Below, in pieces: positions 49,663 to 61,890 of a DNA stretch of 64,000 nucleotides. The stretch spans positions 2,076,837 to 2,140,836 of the forward strand of contig NZ_LN832559.1 in the NCBI RefSeq assembly GCF_900005615.1, in the 5' to 3' direction. Numbering within the stretch: the stretch's first letter is position 1; every line of letters begins with the position of its first letter. A model generated the notes under the pieces. That model searched no databases and had not been told where the DNA came from. It saw nothing but the letters and a program-made list of their open reading frames with translations. The DNA comes from Paracoccus aminovorans (GTDB taxonomy: Bacteria; Pseudomonadota; Alphaproteobacteria; Rhodobacterales; Rhodobacteraceae). A program made the translations under genes and the position numbers.

Positions 49663-50712
49663 ATGCCCGATCCGTTCGACCGGCCTGCCTCGATCCCGGC
49701 CTTCGCGCTTTTCGCGCTGCTGCCGGGGCTTCTGCTGGGCGCCGCCTGCCTTTGGGGCGGCGGCTGGACCTGGGCCGCGCTGGTCTGGATCGGTGGCGCC
49801 AGCCAGATCGTCGATACGGTCCTCGCCCGCGGCTTTGCCGATCCAGTCCATGATGCGGCACCGGCGGCGACCGATCTGTTGTCGGTGGTGCTGGCGCTGC
49901 TGCATTTCCTGCTGCTGGGCGCCGGGCTGGCGGCGCTGACCGGGGAAGGCATGGGCGCTGTGTCGCGCGTGGCGCTGTTCCTGGGGCTGGGGATGTTCTT
50001 CGGCCAGGTCTCGAACTCGAACGCGCATGAGCTGATCCATCGCGGCTCGCGCGGGCTGTTCCGGCTGGGGGCGGCGGTCTATGTGACGCTGCTTTTCGGC
50101 CATCACGCCTCGGCGCATCGGTTGGTGCATCACCGTTATGTCGCGACGGCGCAGGATCCGAACTCGGCGCGCTTCGGCGAAAGCTTCTGGCATTTCCTGC
50201 CGCGCGCGCTGGCGGGGTCGTTCCGCGCCGGGCTGGCGGCGGAGCGGGCGCTGTCGGCGGCGAAGCCGGGGCGGCCGAACCCTTACGCCGTCTGGGTCGG
50301 CGGCGGTCTGGCCTGCTGCCTGGCGGCGTGGCTGGTCTTCGGCTGGGCGGGACTGGGCTGGTACCTGGGGCTTTGCCTTTACGCACAGGTGCAGATGATG
50401 CTGGCCGACTACGTCCAGCATTACGGGTTGCAGCGGGCCCGGCGCGCGGATGGGCGCTATGAGCCGGTGGGGCCGCGCCACAGCTGGGACGCGCCGCATT
50501 TCCTGTCCTCGCTGATGATGGTCAATGCGCCGCGCCATTCCGACCACCACGCCCATCCCGGCCGCGCCTATCCGGGGCTGCGGCTGCAGCGGGCCGCGGC
50601 ACCGCGGCCGATGCTGCCCTATTCGCTGCCGGTGATGGCGGCGCTGGCCATGCTGCCCCGGCTTTGGCGCCGGGTGATGGACCCGCGCGTCCGGCGGATG
50701 CGGGAGGGCTGA
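49663..50712 (+). CDS. AlkB-like alkane 1-monooxygenase
   Basis: The 349-residue integral membrane di-iron enzyme hydroxylates alkanes or related chains. All histidine boxes are present: HELIHR, HHASAHRLVHHRY, HSDHHAHP, and the accessory DYVQHYGLQR. Six or so membrane spans precede and separate them. No rubredoxin or rubredoxin reductase lies close by, so its electron source is elsewhere. The start at 49663 is an ATG 11 bases after GGTGTGG; it is divergent from the propeller protein gene. Confidence 0.9.
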   Translation: MPDPFDRPASIPAFALFALLPGLLLGAACLWGGGWTWAALVWIGGASQIVDTVLARGFADPVHDAAPAATDLLSVVLALLHFLLLGAGLAALTGEGMGAVSRVALFLGLGMFFGQVSNSNAHELIHRGSRGLFRLGAAVYVTLLFGHHASAHRLVHHRYVATAQDPNSARFGESFWHFLPRALAGSFRAGLAAERALSAAKPGRPNPYAVWVGGGLACCLAAWLVFGWAGLGWYLGLCLYAQVQMMLADYVQHYGLQRARRADGRYEPVGPRHSWDAPHFLSSLMMVNAPRHSDHHAHPGRAYPGLRLQRAAAPRPMLPYSLPVMAALAMLPRLWRRVMDPRVRRMREG

Positions 50713-50721
50713 AGCGGCGAC

Positions 50722-50769
50722 GGACGGCGCGGGTGGCGCCGTCCCGGGAGTATTTGGGGAACGAAGAAG
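50722..50769 (+). repeat. GC-hairpin/GTATTT element after alkB-like gene
   Basis: Hairpin GGACGGCGC-GGGTG-GCGCCGTCC (50722-50744) followed by CGGGAGTATTTGGGGAACGA and AGAAG. It is a diverged copy of the element at 12.3 kb, here between convergent genes, probably a terminator. Confidence 0.55.
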
Positions 50770-50771
50770 TC

Positions 50772-52376
<1,605 letters not shown>

Positions 52377-52377
52377 G

Positions 52378-53052
52378 TCATTCCGCCCAATGCACGGTGA
52401 TGTCGCCCAGGAAGGCCTTGATCGGCGCCTCGGTGGGATCGAGGTTGCGGGCGCGTTCCAGCGCCTCGCGCTTGTCGGCGCCAGTGATCAAGAGATGGGT
52501 GTTGATCGCACCCTTCAGCGCCGATGCGGTCAGGGTGATGCGCGGGTCGTCCTTGAGACTGGTCACCGCCATCACCGGCGGCGCATCGGGGGCCAGCGCC
52601 AGCACCGTCTCGGAAGCCGCGGGGAACAGGCTGGCCGTATGCATGTCGGTGCCCATGCCCAGAAGCAGCACGGTCAGCGGCAGGTGCGGCGCGATCGCTT
52701 CGCACAGCGCGGGAACCGCATCCCCCGGGGCGGGATCGCCGGTATAGAGATCGACATAGGGCGCCGCCGCGGCCTTGTCCTTGAGCAGGTGGCGGCGCAG
52801 CAGCCGGCCGTTCGAGCGCAGATGCTCGCCATCGACCCAGCGCTCGTCGTTGAGCATGACCGTGATGCGCGGCCAGTCGATCTCGCTGCCCGAGAGATAG
52901 TCGTAGAGCGGCGCCGGGGTGGTGCCGCCGGGCACGCAGAGGCTGGCGGCGTCGTTCACCCGCAGATGCTGCGCCAACTGGCCGCCGATGCGGTCGGCCA
53001 GCGACAGGAACAGCATCTCGCGGTCGGGATAGTCGACGAAATCCAGGCTCAT
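52378..53052 (-). CDS. pgl: 6-phosphogluconolactonase
   Basis: The 224-residue enzyme hydrolyses 6-phosphogluconolactone. DevB/SOL-type features: [39 protein letters not shown] and [17 protein letters not shown]. The start at 53052 overlaps the zwf stop (ATGA), so the pair is translationally coupled. A start six codons upstream is possible but lies inside zwf without need. Confidence 0.95.
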   Translation of the reverse strand: MSLDFVDYPDREMLFLSLADRIGGQLAQHLRVNDAASLCVPGGTTPAPLYDYLSGSEIDWPRITVMLNDERWVDGEHLRSNGRLLRRHLLKDKAAAAPYVDLYTGDPAPGDAVPALCEAIAPHLPLTVLLLGMGTDMHTASLFPAASETVLALAPDAPPVMAVTSLKDDPRITLTASALKGAINTHLLITGADKREALERARNLDPTEAPIKAFLGDITVHWAE

Positions 53053-54500
53053 GAGCGTATCTCCCTCCACCGGCGGTTGTCGCGGTGCAGCAGGCGCAAC
53101 GCCTCCTCGGGACCGCTGGATCCCGGGTCGTAGGGCTCGGGGCGTTTCGTGCCATGCTCCCAGGCGGCGATGATCGGGTCAGTCCAGGCCCAGGCGGCCT
53201 CGACCTCGTCGCCGCGCATGAACAGCGTCTGGTTGCCGCGGATCACGTCCATGATCAGCCGCTCATAGGCGTCGGGCATGTCGCTGCCCTCGGGACCCAG
53301 CGCATCGGCGAAGCTCATGTCCAGCGGCACCTGCACCAGGCGCATGCCGCCAGGACCGGGTTCCTTGATCATCATGGTCAGCACCATGCCCTCGTCCGGC
53401 TGCAGCCTGATGACCAGCTGGTTCGCCTTGTGGCTGCCGCCGTCGTCGAAAAGCGAATGCGGCGGTTCCTTGAAGGTGATGACGATCTCGCTGGTGCGGG
53501 CGCGCAGGCGCTTGCCGGTGCGCAGGTAGAAGGGCGTCCCGGTCCAGCGCCAGTTCGCGACATGCACCTTCAGCGCGACGAAGCTTTCGGTGCGCGACTC
53601 GGGGTTTTCGGCATCATCGAGATAGCCGGGGCCGTCGCGGCCGGCCAGATACTGGCCGCGCACGACCTCGTCGGCCGAGACCGGTTCCAGCGCCCGGATC
53701 ACCTTCAGCTTCTCGTCGCGCACGGCGTCGGAATCGATGTGATAGGGCGGCTCCATGGCGATCAGGCACAGCAGCTGCATCATGTGATTCTGCACCATGT
53801 CCCGCATGGCGCCGGAATGGTCGTAATATTCGCCGCGGCCGCCGACGCCCACCGTTTCGGCGACGGTGATCTGGACGTGGTCGACATATTGCGCGTTCCA
53901 CAACGGCTCGAACAGGATATTGGCGAAACGCACCGCCATCAGGTTCTGGACGGTTTCCTTGCCCAGGTAATGGTCGATGCGATAGATCTGGTTCTCGGCG
54001 AAATGCCGGGCCAGGGTGGCGTTCAGCGCCCGCGCGGTCTGCAGATCGCGGCCGAAGGGCTTTTCGACCACGATGCGGCTGTCCTGGTCGGCGATGCCGT
54101 GATCGGCCAGCCGGTCTGCGATGTCGCCGAAAAGCGCCGGCGCCACCGAGAAATAGAAGGCATGCACCACCCCCGGCCGCATCCGCGCCTTGAGCTCGGC
54201 CCAGCCTTCGCTGCCGCGGGCGTCGATGGCGACATAGCCCAGCAGGTCGAGAAAGGCCGCAACGCTGCTTTCATCCTGCCCGTCGCCCAGGAATTCGCGG
54301 ATCGCGGCGCGCATCTCGGCACGGAATCCGTCGTCGTCCTGGGCGGTGCGGGCGGCGCCGATGATGCGGGCGCTTGCGGGCAACTGGCCGGCCTTGAACC
54401 GTCGGTAGAGACCCGGCACGATCTTGCGCCGGGCCAGGTCGCCAGTGGCGCCAAAGATCACCAGGTCGAACGCCTCGACCGGAATGACGCGTGAAACCAT
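53049..54500 (-). CDS. zwf: glucose-6-phosphate 1-dehydrogenase
   Basis: The 483-residue enzyme oxidises glucose-6-phosphate with NAD(P). Key sites: IFGATGDLARRKIVPGLY (nucleotide fold), VEKPFGRDL, RIDHYLGKETVQNLMAVRF (active site) and GRGEYYDHSGAMRDMVQNHM. Start at 54500 has GAGGAGG nine bases upstream. First gene of zwf-pgl-pgi. A 14-base operator sequence shared with edd lies 37 bases before the start. Confidence 0.97.
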   Translation of the reverse strand: MVSRVIPVEAFDLVIFGATGDLARRKIVPGLYRRFKAGQLPASARIIGAARTAQDDDGFRAEMRAAIREFLGDGQDESSVAAFLDLLGYVAIDARGSEGWAELKARMRPGVVHAFYFSVAPALFGDIADRLADHGIADQDSRIVVEKPFGRDLQTARALNATLARHFAENQIYRIDHYLGKETVQNLMAVRFANILFEPLWNAQYVDHVQITVAETVGVGGRGEYYDHSGAMRDMVQNHMMQLLCLIAMEPPYHIDSDAVRDEKLKVIRALEPVSADEVVRGQYLAGRDGPGYLDDAENPESRTESFVALKVHVANWRWTGTPFYLRTGKRLRARTSEIVITFKEPPHSLFDDGGSHKANQLVIRLQPDEGMVLTMMIKEPGPGGMRLVQVPLDMSFADALGPEGSDMPDAYERLIMDVIRGNQTLFMRGDEVEAAWAWTDPIIAAWEHGTKRPEPYDPGSSGPEEALRLLHRDNRRWREIRS

Positions 54501-54534
54501 CGCTGCCTCCTCATCGCTTATCTGTCGATTAGCG

Positions 54535-54552
54535 GATGTTAGCGGTAACATC
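54535..54552 (-). promoter_or_regulatory. operator before zwf (Entner-Doudoroff regulator site)
   Basis: GATGTTA-GCGG-TAACATC is an 18-base palindrome with perfect 7-base arms. Read on the zwf strand it contains ATGTTACCGCTAAC, identical to the site before edd. It lies within the likely promoter (TTGCAG-N16-TAACAT on the minus strand), so a bound protein would block transcription. The palindrome type fits LacI/GntR-family repressors; no such gene is in the window. Confidence 0.75.
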
Positions 54553-54575
54553 AAGTGCTGCAAAGTCATTGGCGT

Positions 54576-55160
54576 TCAGTCCTGTTTCCGCGCCATCCCA
54601 CCGGCGGCGAAAGGGGGCGGCGGCGCGTCGGGTTCCAGCCGCGCGATCGCCTTGGCCAGGCGCGGCAGCCGGGCGCGGCGCATCAGCTCCTTGCGGGTCA
54701 GCGCCGCACCGGCGGCGCGGGCGCGGGCCTCAGTCGCCTCGACGGCCGCGAGCAAAGGCTCGGGGGCGCGCAGGTAGAGATCGCGCAGGAATTCGTCGGG
54801 ATGGACGGCCTGCAATCCCAGCGCGGCCAGCGCCCCGCGCGGGAAGTCGCGCAGATTCGCGGTGACGATAGTGCCGGCGCCGGCAGCCAGCGCCGCCTCG
54901 ACCACATGGCGGTCGGCGGGGTCGGGCAAGTCCAGACCCTCGGCGCCGCCAGAGGGCGCGACCCGTGCCTGCGGCAGGCGCGATTCCAGCAGCGCGATCT
55001 CGGCCCCCGCCTCCAGCCCCTGGCGGGCGGCGGCATGGCGCCATTCGTCGAGGATGCGTTGCGACCAGACCGGCCGGTAAAGCCCGGCCGCCGCGGCGCC
55101 GATCAGGATTTCGCGCAGCACGGTCGGGAACAGGACGCAGGCGTCCAGGACCGCCTTCAT
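54576..55160 (-). CDS. PIN-domain protein
   Basis: The 194-residue product begins MKAVLDACVLFPTVLREIL, the first acidic strand of a PIN nuclease, has DRHVVEAALAAGAGTIVTAN with the further acidic residues, and NLRDFP typical of the family. PIN domains cut RNA and are often toxins, but no antitoxin gene is adjacent. The ATG at 55160 overlaps the rRNA methyltransferase stop (ATGA). The C-terminal 60 residues are basic helix. Confidence 0.8.
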   Translation of the reverse strand: MKAVLDACVLFPTVLREILIGAAAAGLYRPVWSQRILDEWRHAAARQGLEAGAEIALLESRLPQARVAPSGGAEGLDLPDPADRHVVEAALAAGAGTIVTANLRDFPRGALAALGLQAVHPDEFLRDLYLRAPEPLLAAVEATEARARAAGAALTRKELMRRARLPRLAKAIARLEPDAPPPPFAAGGMARKQD

Positions 55161-56353
55161 CCGTCCAGCCGGAAGAACAGCGCCTTGAGATAACCGGTCT
55201 CGGCCAGCTGCGGCAGCGTCGGGTGATCGGGCCCGGCCTGGCCGGTATGCAACAGCTGCATCCGCCGTCCGCCCCGCCCGATACCCCGCGCCGAGGCGTT
55301 GCGGAAGGCGGCCAGATCGGCGGCATGGCTGCAGGAGCACAGCGCCAGATAGCCGCCCGGCGCCACCAGCGGCGCGGCGAGCTTGGCCACCCGTTCATAG
55401 GCGCGCAGGCCCGCCTCCAGCGCCGGTTTCGAGGGCGCGAAAGCCGGCGGGTCGCAGATCACCAGGTCGAAGCGTGCGCCCTCGGCGGCCAGCGCCTCCA
55501 TCTGCGCGAAGGCATCGCCCTGGCGAATCGCCAGCCGCGATTCGGCGCCCATGGCGCGCGCGCCGCCCTGCGCCAGCTCCAGCGCCGCGGCCGAGCCGTC
55601 GACGCAGGTGGCATGGACCGCCCCTGCGGCCAGCGCGGCCAGACCGAAGCCGCCGACATGCGAGAACACGTCCAGCACCCGCGCGCCCTTGGCCAGACGT
55701 TGCGCAAAGGCATGATTCGGGCGCTGGTCATAGAACAGGCCGGTCTTTTGCCCGCCCATCAGGTCGGCCAGATAGACGGCGCCGTTCATCGGCACCTCCA
55801 CCGGCCCGGACAGGCCGCCCGCGAGCAGTTCCATCCGCTCGGGCAGCCCTTCCAGCCCGCGCGCCCGACCCTGCCCGTTCAGGATCACGGCGGATACGCC
55901 GGTGACCGCCTGCAGCGCGTCGGCGATGTCGCCGGCCATGCGCTCGGCCCAGGCGGCGTTGGGCTGGATCACCGCGGCATCGCCGAAGCGGTCGATGATG
56001 GTGCCCGGCAGGCCGTCGGCCTCGGCATGGACCAGGCGATAGAAGGGCGCGTCGAACAGCCGTTCGCGCAGCGCCAGCGCCCGGCGCAGCCGCGCGGCGA
56101 TCCAGTCGCGGTCGACCTGGGCCTGCGGGTCGGGGTCCATGATCCGGGCGATGATCTTCGATTCGGGGTTGACCGTGACCAGGCCCAGCGGCCGGCGCTC
56201 GGCATCCTCGAGCAGCGCGAAACTGCCCGGCGCAATGGACCGCGTGCGTCGGTCGGTAACCAGTTCGTCGGCAAAGACCCAGGGAAAGCCGTGGCGGATC
56301 GCCTGCGGCTTCGACTTGGGACGCAAGCGGATGGTGGGCAGATCGGCGGTCAT
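55157..56353 (-). CDS. RlmI-type 23S rRNA (cytosine-C5) methyltransferase
   Basis: The 398-residue protein has an N-terminal PUA-like domain (RLRPKSKPQAIRHGFPWVFA) and a class I methyltransferase domain with VLDVFSHVGGFGLAALAAGA, LVICDPPAFAPSK and YLALCSCSHA. Of known members, RlmI makes m5C1962 in 23S rRNA. The start at 56353 gives MTADLPTIRL. Translation is coupled to the PIN protein downstream, a possible link of RNA modification and RNA cutting. Confidence 0.9.
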   Translation of the reverse strand: MTADLPTIRLRPKSKPQAIRHGFPWVFADELVTDRRTRSIAPGSFALLEDAERRPLGLVTVNPESKIIARIMDPDPQAQVDRDWIAARLRRALALRERLFDAPFYRLVHAEADGLPGTIIDRFGDAAVIQPNAAWAERMAGDIADALQAVTGVSAVILNGQGRARGLEGLPERMELLAGGLSGPVEVPMNGAVYLADLMGGQKTGLFYDQRPNHAFAQRLAKGARVLDVFSHVGGFGLAALAAGAVHATCVDGSAAALELAQGGARAMGAESRLAIRQGDAFAQMEALAAEGARFDLVICDPPAFAPSKPALEAGLRAYERVAKLAAPLVAPGGYLALCSCSHAADLAAFRNASARGIGRGGRRMQLLHTGQAGPDHPTLPQLAETGYLKALFFRLDG

Positions 56354-56418
56354 GGCGGCCCTCGTGCAAAACGCGGCAGGATTGCCATGCCGCGCGCCCG
56401 CGGGCAAGAGCCGGCCGG

Positions 56419-56447
56419 TTGCAATGTTACCGCTAACGGACTACATT
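56419..56447 (+). promoter_or_regulatory. edd promoter with operator in the spacer
   Basis: TTGCAA (56419-56424) and TACATT (56442-56447) are 17 bases apart. The spacer carries ATGTTACCGCTAAC (56424-56437), the same 14 bases found on the zwf strand at 54551-54538. A protein bound here would occupy the promoter itself. Confidence 0.75.
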
Positions 56448-56469
56448 GGCGGCAAAGGAGAAGCCAGCC

Positions 56470-58272
<1,803 letters not shown>

Positions 58273-58307
58273 CCGCCGCCGCGACAAAGGCGCGGGGCAA
58301 GGACGGG

Positions 58308-58847
58308 CTAGCGGTCGCCGCGCAGCAGTGCGACGGCAGCGCCAGGCGCGTTGCCGAGCGTCCAGTCCCGGGACTGCGCCCAGGACCGTTCGGGAGTTCG
58401 GCCCGGCAGGCGGATCACTTGCCCGGCTTCGCACAGCATCTCCGGCGGCGTTGGGCGCAGCGGCCCCTCCTCCTCGGCCGATTCGCGCAGGAACAGCACG
58501 TTCAGGCAGACCTGCCCCTCTTCGTCGCGGATCGGGCAGATGCGGGCATCGACCCGGAACCGGCGGCCCGATTTCGCCACTTGGCCCAGTCCGTGAATCC
58601 GCACCTCGCTCGTGCCTGGAACCTCAAGCATCTGGCGCAGCCGCGCCGGGGCCTTTTCCCCGGGATCGAGCAGGATGACGACCGGTCGGCCGATCAGTTC
58701 GTGGCGCCGATAGCCGCACATGCGCAGGCATGGCTGGTTCGCGGCGACGATCCGCCCGGCCAGGTCGAGGATCAGCACCGCGCGATGCGTGCGGATGGCG
58801 CGCATGGCGAATTCGAGATCATGTTGCAGCCGCTGGACATCGGACAT
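58308..58847 (-). CDS. PAS domain protein
   Basis: The 179-residue soluble product has a PAS fold at about 15-130: HRAVLILDLAGRIVAANQPC, MCGYRRHELIGRPVVILLD, SGRRFRVDARICPIRDEEG. No output domain follows; the C-terminus (130-179) is unstructured. PAS domains sense redox, oxygen or ligands. The ATG at 58847 has GAAGG eight bases upstream; a TTG further out is possible. It interrupts the usual murA-hisD-LMW phosphatase-infA order. Confidence 0.82.
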   Translation of the reverse strand: MSDVQRLQHDLEFAMRAIRTHRAVLILDLAGRIVAANQPCLRMCGYRRHELIGRPVVILLDPGEKAPARLRQMLEVPGTSEVRIHGLGQVAKSGRRFRVDARICPIRDEEGQVCLNVLFLRESAEEEGPLRPTPPEMLCEAGQVIRLPGRTPERSWAQSRDWTLGNAPGAAVALLRGDR

Positions 58848-58924
58848 GCGGAAAGCCTTCTGCAAGAGTTTATCCGCATCATTGGGCCAAGACCCTAAGA
58901 TTCCGTTAGCGGCGGCGAGTTTTC

Positions 58925-59383
58925 TCAGCTCTCGGTCGGCGGACCGAAACGCTCGATCATCCGGTTGCGGATCTGGTCGCGCACGCCGCGGTACAGCGCC
59001 AGCTTGGCCTCGCGCCCCTCGGCCAGGCCGCTGGGGTCCATGATCGGCCAGTATTCGACGTCCAGATGCGCCACCCGGGTCAGTTCCAGCGCCTGTCTCT
59101 GACTGGCGGGCGACAGGGCCACGACCAGGTCGAAACTGCCCAGGTCGTCGCCCCAGGCCTGCATTTCCTCGAAGGAACGCGAGCGGTGGCGGGCCAGTTC
59201 GACCCCGATCTCGTCGCAGACGGCGATGGCGAAACCGTCGATCTCCATGTCGTTCTTGACCCCGGCCGACTGCACATAGGCCGAACGGCCGTAGAACTTC
59301 TTCATCATCCCCTCGGCCATGGGCGAACGGATCGCGTTGTGATCACAGCAGAAGAGCACCGAATGGGGAATCGCTCCGGCCAC
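58925..59383 (-). CDS. low-molecular-weight phosphotyrosine phosphatase-like protein
   Basis: The 152-residue product starts with the P-loop VLFCCDHNAIRSPMAEG, a CX5R site as in LMW tyrosine phosphatases and arsenate reductases, and later LVVALSPASQRQ and WPIMDPSG carrying the usual general-acid Asp region. The Cys-Cys pair before the loop is notable. It follows UPF0262 by three bases in the murA-hisD operon. Substrate is unknown. Confidence 0.88.
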   Translation of the reverse strand: MAGAIPHSVLFCCDHNAIRSPMAEGMMKKFYGRSAYVQSAGVKNDMEIDGFAIAVCDEIGVELARHRSRSFEEMQAWGDDLGSFDLVVALSPASQRQALELTRVAHLDVEYWPIMDPSGLAEGREAKLALYRGVRDQIRNRMIERFGPPTES

Positions 59384-59386
59384 GAA

Positions 59387-59878
59387 TCACCCCGGGATCA
59401 AGGCGCAGATCAGGGTGAACAGGCGCCGGGCGGTATCGATGTCGATCTGGGCCTTGCCCTCCAGCCGTTCCTGCAAGGTGCGGGCGCCCTCGTTGTGGAT
59501 GCCGCGCCGGGCCATGTCGATGGCCTCGATCTGCGCCGGCGGCAGGCGCTTCACCGCGTCGAAATAGCTGGCGCAGATCTGGAAATAGTCCTTGACCGTC
59601 TGCCGGAACGGACCCAGCGCCAGATGGAACTCGGCGACCTTGTCGCCGGTCTCGGTCTCGATGTCGAAGACCAGCCGTTTTTCGCGCACCGCCAGCGCCA
59701 GCGCATAGGGACCGGGCGGCGGGGCGGCATCCTCGCGGCCGGGCAGGACGAAGCTGTTGTCCTCGAGCAGGTCGAAGACGGCGACGCGGCGCTCCTGCTC
59801 CATCTCGGGCGTGGGCGGCGGCAGGGCACTGTCGTCGATCTCGATCCGGCACAGCCGGCCGGTGGTTGCCTCGCTCAT
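59387..59878 (-). CDS. UPF0262 family protein
   Basis: The 163-residue product contains RIEIDDSALPPPTPEMEQER, VFDLLEDNSFVLPG, LALGPFRQTVKDYFQICASY and the closing DMARRGIHNEGARTLQERL with DTARRLFTLICAL, all strongly conserved in this alphaproteobacterial family without known function. ATG overlaps the hisD stop (ATGA). Confidence 0.93.
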   Translation of the reverse strand: MSEATTGRLCRIEIDDSALPPPTPEMEQERRVAVFDLLEDNSFVLPGREDAAPPPGPYALALAVREKRLVFDIETETGDKVAEFHLALGPFRQTVKDYFQICASYFDAVKRLPPAQIEAIDMARRGIHNEGARTLQERLEGKAQIDIDTARRLFTLICALIPG

Positions 59879-61185
59879 CCCCGCTCTCCGTTCACTGCGG
59901 CCAGCCGGGCCGAGACCGACCGGCCGTGCGCGCCCAGTCCTTCCGATTCCGCCAGCCGCACCGCCGCCGGGCCGATCGCGGCCAGCGCCTCGGGCGTCAG
60001 CCGGGCGATGGTGCTGCGCTTGAGGAAGTCCAGCACCGACAGACCCGACGAGAACCGCGCCGAGCGCGCCGTCGGCAGCACGTGATTCGGACCGCTGACA
60101 TAGTCGCCGACCGCCTCGGGCGTCCAGCCGCCCAGGAAGATGGCCCCGGCATGGCGGGTCTTCTGCACCAACGCCTCGGGGTCGTCGACGCACAGCTCCA
60201 GATGTTCGGGCGCCAGCCGGTCGGAGAGAGCCGCCGCCTCGTCGAGGTCGCGCGTCACGATCACGGTGCCATAGTCGCGCCAACTGGCTCCGGCCACCTG
60301 GGCGCGCGGCAGGCCGGGCAGCAACCGCTCGACCTCGGCCACGACCGCCTGCGCCAGAGCGGCGTCGGGCGTGATCAGAATCGACTGCGCATCGGCGTCA
60401 TGTTCGGCCTGGGCCAGCAGGTCCAGCGCCAGCCATTCCGGGTTCTGGGCGCCCTCGGCGATGATCAGCACCTCGGAAGGTCCGGCGATCATGTCGATGC
60501 CGACCCGGCCGAAGACATGGCGCTTGGCGGCGGCGACATAGGCATTGCCCGGGCCGGTGATCTTGTCCACGGGGCGGATGGTCCCGGTGCCATAGGCCAG
60601 CGCGGCGATGGCCTGGGCACCGCCGACGCGATAGATCTCGTCCACACCGGCCAGTTCGGCCGCCAGCAGCACCAGCGGATTGACCACGCCGTCGGGAGTC
60701 GGCACGCAGATCACCAGCCGCTCGACCCCCGCCACCCGCGCAGGGATGGCATTCATCAGCACCGAGGACGGATAGCTGGCCTGCCCCCCGGGCACATAAA
60801 GACCGGCGGCCGAAACCGGCGTCCAGCGCCAGCCCAGGGTCGCGCCCTCGGGATCGGTCCAGCTGAGGTCGTCGGGCATCTGCCGGGCATGATAGGCGCG
60901 GATGCGGTTCGCGGCCATGGTCAGGGCGGCGCGGTCCTCGGCCGAGACCTTCGCGGTTTCGGCCGCGATCTCCTGTTTCGAGAAGGCCAGGGTTTCGGGC
61001 GTCAGTTCCAGCCGGTCGAAACGCGCGGTCAGTTCGACCAGCGCCGCATCGCCCCGCGCCCGCACCTCGGCGATGATGGCGGCGACGGCCTCGTTCACAT
61101 CCGCCGCATCCTCGCGCTTCATGGAAAGAAGCGCCTCGAAGCGTTCGGCGAAATCGGGCTGGGCGGTCGAAAGATGGATGGGCAT
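59875..61185 (-). CDS. hisD: histidinol dehydrogenase
   Basis: The 436-residue zinc enzyme performs the last two oxidations of histidine synthesis. Features: GLYVPGGQASYPSSVLMNAI, VDKITGPGNAYVAAAKR, AGPSEVLIIAEG, AEHDADAQSILIT, the catalytic LAPEHLEL and GPNHVLPTARSARFSSGL. The start at 61185 gives MPIHLSTAQPDF; extra upstream codons lack a ribosome site. It stands apart from other his genes, coupled to UPF0262. Confidence 0.97.
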   Translation of the reverse strand: MPIHLSTAQPDFAERFEALLSMKREDAADVNEAVAAIIAEVRARGDAALVELTARFDRLELTPETLAFSKQEIAAETAKVSAEDRAALTMAANRIRAYHARQMPDDLSWTDPEGATLGWRWTPVSAAGLYVPGGQASYPSSVLMNAIPARVAGVERLVICVPTPDGVVNPLVLLAAELAGVDEIYRVGGAQAIAALAYGTGTIRPVDKITGPGNAYVAAAKRHVFGRVGIDMIAGPSEVLIIAEGAQNPEWLALDLLAQAEHDADAQSILITPDAALAQAVVAEVERLLPGLPRAQVAGASWRDYGTVIVTRDLDEAAALSDRLAPEHLELCVDDPEALVQKTRHAGAIFLGGWTPEAVGDYVSGPNHVLPTARSARFSSGLSVLDFLKRSTIARLTPEALAAIGPAAVRLAESEGLGAHGRSVSARLAAVNGERG

Positions 61186-61410
61186 GGCTCGGGCCTTCAA
61201 TGACTTGCCCTTGTTAGCGGCTGCGGCGCGACGGCTCAAGCGGCTATGGTGCGGCCGATCCGCTGGCCCTGGCGCGGGTTGCGCGCCGGCTTTGATATTT
61301 GCGACATGGGGAAAGCGCGCTCCGCAGGGGCCGGAGAGACGCCGTACACCGTTTGTCCAATCCCCTGCGACCGCCCATCCCGTGACGACCGGGCCGCGGA
61401 AGCCGCCCTG

Positions 61411-61890
61411 TCAGGTCCCGGGATGCTGCGGCGCGCGGCGCGAGGGGGCGACATAGGGGCGCGTCACATCGCGCAGTTCGACGTTCAGGCATTCCGCCTC
61501 GACCGCAAGCGTGCCGTCGCCGGCGAATTCCAGCAGCAACTGGCCGGTGCCGTCCTCGCCCGGCTGCCATTGCAGGGTCAGCAGTTCCAGGATCAGGTCC
61601 TTGTCCTTGCGGTCGATGCCGTCGCTGCGCACCCGCTGCACGTCCTGAACCAGCAACACCGCCCGCACCCGCTCATAGGGGCGGCCCTCGCGCCGGGCGG
61701 CCTCGGCGTCCTCCCAGCGGAAGCGGTTCAGCAGCAGGGCCAGCTGGCGATGGCGGGCATCGTAGGCGATCTCGGTGACCGGCAGGATCGCGTCCTGGGT
61801 CAGGGTCGCGATGACCGTCAGATCGTCGGCGTCGCCGGCGAACAGCGCCAGCGGCGCGGGATCGGCATCCTGGAACCGGGCATCAGCCAT
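61411..61890 (-). CDS. DUF2948 family protein
   Basis: The 159-residue product has [37 protein letters not shown] and [17 protein letters not shown], with the closing [16 protein letters not shown], the pattern of DUF2948. Function is unknown. The start overlaps the murA stop by eight bases. hisD follows after 225 bases with no recognised feature in between. Confidence 0.9.
   Translation of the reverse strand: MADARFQDADPAPLALFAGDADDLTVIATLTQDAILPVTEIAYDARHRQLALLLNRFRWEDAEAARREGRPYERVRAVLLVQDVQRVRSDGIDRKDKDLILELLTLQWQPGEDGTGQLLLEFAGDGTLAVEAECLNVELRDVTRPYVAPSRRAPQHPGT

Noticed and set aside
61212..61220. TGTTAGCGG upstream of hisD, like half of the zwf/edd operator
   Set aside because: The second arm (TAACA) is missing, so it is probably chance.
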